From Trebouxia sp. TZW2008 (Eukaryota; Chlorophyta; Trebouxiophyceae; Trebouxiales; Trebouxiaceae), in NCBI GenBank assembly GCA_002118135.1, contig BDIU01000039.1, positions 124,001-188,000 on the forward strand: a DNA stretch of 64,000 bases, in the 5' to 3' direction. Each line of letters starts with the position of its first letter. Positions within the stretch are counted from its first letter, which is position 1. The notes beneath the pieces were generated by a model. It made no database searches. It saw nothing but the letters and a program-made list of their open reading frames with translations, and was not told the origin of the DNA. Position numbers and translations under genes: made by a program. Below are positions 57,596-64,000 of this stretch, piece by piece.

Positions 57596-58299
57596 GGTGC
57601 GATTGGTATGCGGCTGTGCATTGCTAGCTCATAAGCATTGCTTGCTGCCCAAATCAGTTGACGGGCAGCATCAGCTTTGCGGCTCAACGTTCTCAGCTTT
57701 TGCAGACAGACTGTGGGTCCACTTGACGGAGTGGTGTCACGGAGTTCTGTACGCGCTCCGCCCAAACGGACGGAAATGCAAGCGTTGAATTTGTGATTGC
57801 ATTTCCTCATGCAAGGAATGGCCTCTCAACATGATGAGTTGCTTGCTACAGCATGCATCCTATCACAGCAGAGACTCGCCATATCAAGTCGTTGCACATT
57901 TCTGATCATTTCATTTGTTCGGCACAACAACACAGGCAATGGGAACTACATGTGATGGTGACAGAAGCGGCATATGCACGAGACAAGCGTTCAATCCAAA
58001 TCAGCTTTCGACTGCTTGCTGCATTGCTCTAGCTTGTGTGCACGCTGTTGAGGAAGTCGCAATGAGCTCGGCATCCAAGCATTACCAATATTATCGTCAT
58101 AGCAAAACTGCAACTGCCCAGATTCAACACGGCTTCGGTGACAGCTGACACATTCTGCACCGGAACGAGTTGACCTAACGAGCGTGTCAGGTACAGTCGA
58201 TCGCCAAGACCTGCAAACACATACTGCAAGTTCTAGACGACCAATCGCATTTACATCGATCTTGACGCATCTTTGTTGCACTCGCACACATACCAAGAC
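57596..58299. promoter_or_regulatory. Shared 5' region of IPT and the 64-residue protein gene
   Basis: 704 bp between divergent ATGs. Short frames here have no recognisable product. It should contain the strong promoter implied by the codon bias of the right-hand gene, but I cannot point to elements. Confidence 0.4.
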
Positions 58300-58734
58300 A
58301 TGGAGAGCATCAAGAACAAGGTTCAGAACTTCAAGGACCCTCAAGGGTAGGCATGTATGCGAGTTGCACGTTTCGACGTCTGTGCGGCTTCCTTGCGCTG
58401 CAGCGCTTGTACTCACCTGATGCGCATTCGCTATGCACGATCGGATAACAGCATCCTACTATGTCATCGGATTGTGACTGTTCGATCTGTGTCTGCAGCG
58501 ACAAGGGCGCTAAGGGCGTCGAGTCTGAGGGCAAGCAGGCGTTCCAGAACTACAAGAAGGACGAGGCTGGCCCTCAGGCCAACCACGCACAGTTCGGCAA
58601 GGACGAAATGGCTGCCTTCAAGGGGGTGAGTCTGTGCATGCATGTTGTCCTGCGTGCAGCTGTCGTGCTTGACGAGTCTGCACGGACTTCAACATATGTT
58701 TGCTGTTGTGCAGTCCAGCGACCGCCCCCAGTGA
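58300..58734 (+). CDS. 64-residue Lys-rich hydrophilic (LEA/hydrophilin-like) protein
   Basis: Three exons, 58300-58346, 58499-58625 and 58714-58734, join in phases 2 and 0 to give 64 residues, from MESIKNKVQNFKDPQ to SSDRPQ. The protein is rich in Lys, Gly, Gln, Asp and Glu, with no Cys or Trp and no hydrophobic stretch, so it is probably disordered. Codons in exon 2 end almost always in C or G (AAG, GGC, GTC, GAG, CAG, TTC, AAC), unlike neighbouring genes, which suggests very high expression. I do not recognise a family; stress protection is a guess from composition. No exon echoes are seen in its introns. Confidence 0.78.
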
Positions 58735-59585
58735 AGCCCTAAGAGCACTAAGATGATGCAGCAGGCTTGCTCCGTGCAGTTTTCTGTTGGGGTCCTTACT
58801 GCTTGTATGGTCATCAGCCCAGCATAGGTCATACCACAAGTCACTGTAGTCAAGGCTGTTGCGCATTGCTCAATACATAGCACAAAGCAAATGGTTTTTG
58901 ATCTTTTGTGGTTGGTATTGGTGTTTAAGCTATGCACTATCATGCAGTTTAGCATTTGGCTTCTGCCAGTTTTGCAGGGATGAGCTAGCTTTGAATCAGC
59001 AGATACTGACTGTGCAAACTTTGCAATTGCCCATTTTTCTCTTTGCTCCTGAGCACTGCATGCACTTACAGCCTCTGCATGCATTGTGTGAACTAGGAGA
59101 TAATACCCCCTGAATGCCATTCTTGGAAACACTTGATGCAAACAGGCTGCGTAAGTGCACGCCTGCAGCCATTGCAGGCTGAGGCCAGACGTCAGAATCA
59201 CACACCGTCTGTAGGTGCTGTTCCGAAGTGGATGCAGTGCCTTGAGAGCTGATTGTACAACGTCCGTGTTGTCAACGCTGCACTGCATATGCAGTACAAG
59301 AGTGGATCTCTGCACATCTTTTAAGGTGCAAGACAACAACAGATGCAGACGCTACTTTTCTTGTCCAAGCATTCAACCATGCGATTGCATGCAGTTCTCG
59401 TTTCGAGACATGCTGATGACCATGTGAACATGGCAATGCAGCTGTCCACGAAGTTGGTGAGTTCACCTCAATCGCTGACATCAAATGCGCTGAGCCAGCC
59501 AAGAATAGTTGGAGAGCACAGTTACACTTGAAACCAGGAGCAGCCCTGCGTTCTGCTGTCTGCGCCGTTCACGCAAAACTTGAGT
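58735..59585. other. Intergenic region
   Basis: Lies between two plus-strand genes. 59150-59585 is CG-richer and probably the promoter of the atypical SDR gene. I see no gene. Confidence 0.4.
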
Positions 59586-62500
59586 ATGCAAAGCTTGTCG
59601 TCAACCCGCATCTCCTCGACGCATGCCTTTTCTGTGCGCCCAGTGAAGCATTCGGCGAACATCACGAGGCCACGTCCGCAGTCTTGTTGCAATTTTCGAA
59701 CGCTACGGGCATCTTGCACTCAACAGTCCGAGCGCGTGGTGCCACAAGAACAGGTGAGATGGCGCTGCGCCATCAGCACCTGATGGCCTCGACCATCTGA
59801 CCCACCCTCATTGCAGGCACTACAACCGGGAAAGCGAGCTTTGCTAGCCAGTTTGGCTGCCATTGCAGTCTTGCCAATCCAAGCCAGTGAAGTCTTGGCA
59901 GCAAGCAAAACAGTGAGCACAAAGCCGTTGATCTGTGCTATCAGCTTCTCACTGCAAGAGTAGTTTGGCGACGCTCTTGCAGTGTTACAGCTGCCAAGAT
60001 CATATTGACAATGCATTGCAGGTGTTTGTGGCCGGAGCGACTGGTAACACTGGCAAGCGCGTAGTTCAGCAGTTGTCTGGCAAAGGCTTTAAAGTCTTGG
60101 CTGGCACACGGGTAAATCTGCTGAACCAGAATAATCATCAACAAGGACACAAACTCAGTGCAAGCTTTTGCATCATGAAAAGTCAGGCTGCACTATGTCA
60201 ACATGATGTCAGACAACTTGCAGCCCTCAAGCCTGCTTGCTGTCACAATAGAACTATCAAAGCAAATCCAAGCCTTGTTGGTGACCTGATGAAATGCCAC
60301 AAGTAGGGTCCAACTGCTCAACTTGCACAAAGCGTATGTCAAAGAGAAGCATTGACTGATTACCTAGCCATGCCTGTTTGCAGGACCCCAAGAAGGCAGA
60401 GGGGTTGGGCTGGGGTGGGGGTGTGAAGCTGGTTAGCGCAGATGTCACATCAAGTCCCACGTGAGTGGTCTCATTGTCTCATGCTGGTGCTGTGAGCAAC
60501 ATGCCATGCAATCTACAAAAAGCCAGGGGCTATTTCTGAGAAATTGAGCTGCAAATAGCAGTTTTGTTCAAACATCGACAGCTGTTATGCTCACGCATGG
60601 TGTCATTTGGCATGACATGCATTGCAACATGCAAACAACCTCAAAGTCATGGCACAGATCAAAGCCCATCACATGGGGTGACAGAATGTCCTTTGAGGTT
60701 TGCTCTCTGTTGTTCTTCTGCACCACCTCTTTGACTATGATCACCGTGTCATCTGACATATCACTGCCTTCACGCAGAGAGCTGGCAGCAGCAATGAAAG
60801 GGGCTGCTGCCGTCATCTGCACCATTGGCATCCAGTGTCTATGTCTTGCCCAAAATCATTTTCTTCTCCACCACTGTTTCTTGTTGTGACAAGCTATATC
60901 ACCATCCAATGTGTTACGGTGTTGAATTGCATTCCTGCATCGCAGGGAGCTGGCAGCAGCAATGAAGGGGGCTGATGCAGTCATCTGTGCCATTGGGTCC
61001 AGCGGCTTCAACCCCAAGGGCCCTCAAACAGTTGACTATGAGGTCAGGCCCTTCTGTTTTTGCTGCAGTTGCCCTTGCTCAGGCGTATTGCCACTGACAC
61101 TTGCAACGTCTGCAATAGTTGCAGTCAACTTTGCCATCATTTCATGTGGATTCAACTGCAAGGGCCACCAAACATTGATGATGATGTTGGGCCTCGTTGT
61201 CCTCCTTAAGTTTATTGCTTTAGGCTCAGAATGGCCATCAAAGGTATTTGCATCAGTTGCACAAGGTGCTGCAATGTGTTGATATGTCAATTTGGCAGGC
61301 CAGTACACATTTGTACAGCAGCAATAGCTACAGCGTTTGCAGCTTCCGCATTGTCATGCTGGAGCCTATATGTAAGCAAAAGTTGCGCTCAGTGACAAAA
61401 GCTCACAGCATCATCATGTTACATTTGATGGATGTTGCTGAAAAGGCAGTGAAGAAGTCTGCAGTGATGATGAGCTTGTCGTCAAATGACAACACAATGC
61501 ACCAATGCTGGTTGTCTCAGGCTGTACTCTAACCAAGGCTCACTTACATCTAGTCGTCCTTACATCATGCAGGGTACACTGCATTTGGTAGATGCTGCTA
61601 AGAAGGCAGGCGTGAAGAAGTTTGTGCTGATGTCCAGCTTGTTGACCAATGGTAGGGAGGCAGGACAGGGCACCAACCCCAATTTTATTGTGCTGAACCT
61701 GTTTGGGGGAGTACTTGACCAGAAACTCAAGGTTTGCTGCACTATTGCATTGCATGTATTCGCACTGTTGTGTTGCATGTAACCGGATGCAATTGTCTCC
61801 TTGAGTCCTTGACACCAAGTCAAGGTACGTTCTGTTGCTGAGTGAAGTTCAACAGGGACAATTGATCTGATTCTCATGCAATCAACCTTGGCAATGGTCT
61901 GGAAGCACCCAGTCTGTCGCAACAGATTCTATTGCAGCTGCAGGCATTGCCACATGTGCTGCACGATTGTAGCAGAATGCAGTCTGCTTTTGTATTCAAG
62001 CGCTCACAGAAGGTGTTCAAAAATCAGTCAGCTTGAAACCTATGACTTCTGCAAATTGATGTGTTGTGCAAGTTGTTTGCGTCAGCTGATTGCTCAGCCA
62101 TATCCTGCATGGTCAACGCTGCTTCTGCTGGCATGCTGTGCATCACACCTGGGCGCCTGTTGTTGATTTGACGGCTGTGCTCGCTATTTTTGAGCATATG
62201 TGTTTCATGATGAATGGGCAGCAATTGCGCACCAGCAGTCAGAGGGATGACATTCGGCCAGGAGTGATAGGATGAACATGTGGACTGATTTTGGCCATTT
62301 CAGTGATTGATCACAAGCAACAAGGGGGATGAGAAGCAGCAGAGAGTAGCTGCACGTACATACTGACTATGTCTAGTCAGCACAGCAATGGTATGCAAGC
62401 AACGAAAACATGACAAACAGCAGCCGACGATATGACTCATTGGTGACTGCCTTTGGTCAGTTCATCAGAACACAGTCAACAGGAGAACGGCCAGACAGCA

Positions 62501-63420
62501 ATAGTTGATGTTACACATGTGCTGGCTGCCTTTGATCAGTACCACAGCAACTGCAAAGAAGCAAAGAAGCAAAGAAGGCAAGACAATCAGCAAACAATTG
62601 CCACATGTCAACGTGTGGCTCTGTGCATGCAGGCAGAGAAATATTTGAGGAGCTCAGGCTTGGACTGGACCATTGTCAGGTGAGACACTGATGCAATTGT
62701 CAAGTCAATTCTGTGCACTTCTGCATCCAATAGTGTTGCCACTGTGGTTTCTTTTCTGGCAAATCCTGCCAAAGTACCAGATGTGGTTTCCCCAGCAGAT
62801 ATGCGTACTGAGCAGGGCAGTAGCCTGATGTTGCACTCAGACGATGACAAGTACAATTTGTGTTTTCATCTGTAGGCCTGGCGGACTCAGCAATGCAACA
62901 CCAGCGGAAGTTGGCAATCTGTACTTGAGCAAGGAAGACACCCTGTTTGCTGGCAAGGAGAGCCCTGGCAGATCTGTGTCTAGGGATTCGGTGAGTCCAT
63001 CACGTCCCCCTGACAGTCATTTCTCTCAGGTTGCAAATGCAGCTATGGTTGCGTACACACATTGCAGTGTTGCGAGCCTAGGTTAAACTGTGAGGCATTG
63101 TAACCCTTTGCCAGCCGATGCATGCACCGCTGAGCCCAATCATGGCATCAATTAGCCTGCCCACGACGCTGCAAGATTTTCAACATAATGCCATATGACT
63201 GCTGATGCATGCCATCAAGCAGCGCGTTAGTCTGATCACCTCTTGTGCCCGCTCAGCTGCAGTATGTGCACAAATGCTAAGGGCCTGATGTCTGGTGCAG
63301 GTGGCACAGGTTCTTGTAGAGTCAGTGCTACAGTCAGGTGCAAGTAACAAAGTGGTTGAAATAGTCGCAGGCAAACAAGTGGAACAGCTCTCGCCAGACA
63401 AATGGTTTGCCAACCTGTAG
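59586..63420 (+). CDS. Plastid atypical SDR (NAD(P)-binding, NmrA/At5g02240-like)
   Basis: Nine exons give 322 residues: 59586-59753, 59817-59912, 60022-60111, 60384-60460, 60946-61042, 61573-61731, 62633-62679, 62876-62990, 63301-63420. Exon 1 is a Ser/Arg-rich plastid transit peptide. Exon 2 adds a hydrophobic ALLASLAAIAVLPIQASEVL stretch, which could be a thylakoid signal or anchor. The dinucleotide site is VFVAGATGNTGKRVV (about 89-103), followed by AAAMKGADAVICAIGSSGFN, KKFVLMSSLLTN and LDWTIVRPGGL. The classical Tyr-x3-Lys pair is missing, as in atypical SDRs such as At5g02240 and the Tic62 N-terminus. Substrate unknown. Exons 5 and 6 have echoes. Confidence 0.9.
60778..60835 (+). repeat. 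Echo of SDR exon 5 acceptor end
   Basis: Start at 60778, 168 bp before exon 5 (60946), with acceptor CACGCAG. It encodes ELAAAMKGAAAVICTIG against ELAAAMKGADAVICAIG. Confidence 0.88.
61125..61180 (+). repeat. Echo of SDR exon 5 donor end
   Basis: GGATTCAACTGCAAGGGCC and the following CAAACA.TGA..ATGA.GTTGGGCC repeat the exon 5 end in decayed form, about 140 bp downstream. Confidence 0.7.
61415..61480 (+). repeat. Echo of SDR exon 6 acceptor end
   Basis: Encodes LHLMDVAEKAVKKSAVMMSL against LHLVDAAKKAGVKKFVLMSS, about 155 bp upstream of exon 6. The acceptor is lost. Confidence 0.82.
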
Positions 63421-64000
63421 GCATAGTGTCTTGCGCGTTGATATGGCTCTGATTTCCGAGACAATTCACAGAAACTGTTCAGACTGTCTGTTACTAAGCT
63501 GTAAGTTACAGCTGCTGAGTTCATGTAGCTCAAGGTTCAATTTTCTGAGGGGATCTGCATGCATCTAGCCTTGCTCACAGTGAGAGTACGAGAAGATGTC
63601 TGTACTTCTGATTTACCAGCATATGCCAAAACGAGTTTATGTCGATTTTATCACAAGAATCTTTGCATGCTCAAGCACATGTCTCTACGGCTGCATATGC
63701 AGCAGATTCATACCTCAGGTCATTTTGCTGTCGACACATTGACACCTTTTAAAATTTGCACAATCGCTTGCATGATCTGCAACCACACTGCATTGTAGCT
63801 GCTGTGAGCAAAAGTGATACAGCAATTAGGGTAACAGGGTGTTACAAAACTGGACCAGCAGGGGGCGCGTCGGCTCAACAGTGGACTGCTGACAAGCATG
63901 CACCAGAACTGCATTGTTTCTGTGAAACAGCTATGACTTAGCAGCGCACATTAACTAAAATGCAATCAAATCAGTAAACAAACGATTCATAGACTTGTTA
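63421..64000. other. 3' flank of the SDR gene
   Basis: A TGTAA poly(A)-type word lies near 63502, about 80 bases past the stop. I see no further gene before the window ends. Confidence 0.45.

Overview
This window looks like nuclear DNA of a green alga (Chlorophyta; a trebouxiophyte is my best guess, at moderate confidence). Genes are split into many short exons with mostly GT-AG introns. Several products carry plastid- or mitochondrion-type transit peptides: thioredoxin y, an atypical SDR, and succinyl-CoA ligase alpha. The EF-hand type II NAD(P)H dehydrogenase and the MOT2-like transporter are plant/algal in type. Most gene models below were assembled by hand by matching exon phases across splice sites, and each main model closes in frame from ATG to stop.

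Layout, left to right: the 3' part of DNA polymerase eta (+, 573-1977); a Tudor-like chromatin protein (-, 2593-8420); a LigE/Ure2-type glutathione S-transferase (-, 10117-13309); a broken cinnamoyl-CoA-reductase-like SDR (-, 14092-16036); a small plastid-type membrane protein (-, 16649-19033); an EF-hand type II NAD(P)H dehydrogenase (-, 20034-29671); a cupin protein (-, 30685-31303); a MOT2/MFSD5-like MFS transporter (+, 31927-35687); mitochondrial succinyl-CoA ligase alpha (-, 36321-40202); thioredoxin y (+, 40663-41708); a BRD7/9-like bromodomain protein (-, 42112-52544); tRNA dimethylallyltransferase (-, 52750-57595); a 64-residue Lys-rich hydrophilic protein (+, 58300-58734); and a plastid atypical SDR (+, 59586-63420). 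Three divergent gene pairs share short 5' regions: cupin/MFS, SCS-alpha/Trx y, and IPT/64-residue protein. The genes are a housekeeping mix (respiration, redox, tRNA modification, chromatin, DNA damage tolerance), not an operon-like cluster.

The outstanding feature is structural. Nearly every multi-exon gene has introns holding tandem, partly decayed copies of the adjacent exon end together with its splice site. I call these exon echoes. I can see roughly 40 of them. Repeat periods mostly fall between about 115 and 190 bp, with several near 132-145 and 176-192. Some echoes keep open frames and usable splice sites, and at least two (GST exon 3, IPT exon 6) could be alternative exons. Plain minisatellites (78, 55 and 37 bp), a CAG tract, pogo/Tigger-like MITEs with CAGT ends and TA flanks, and a rearranged Ty3/gypsy relic fill other introns.
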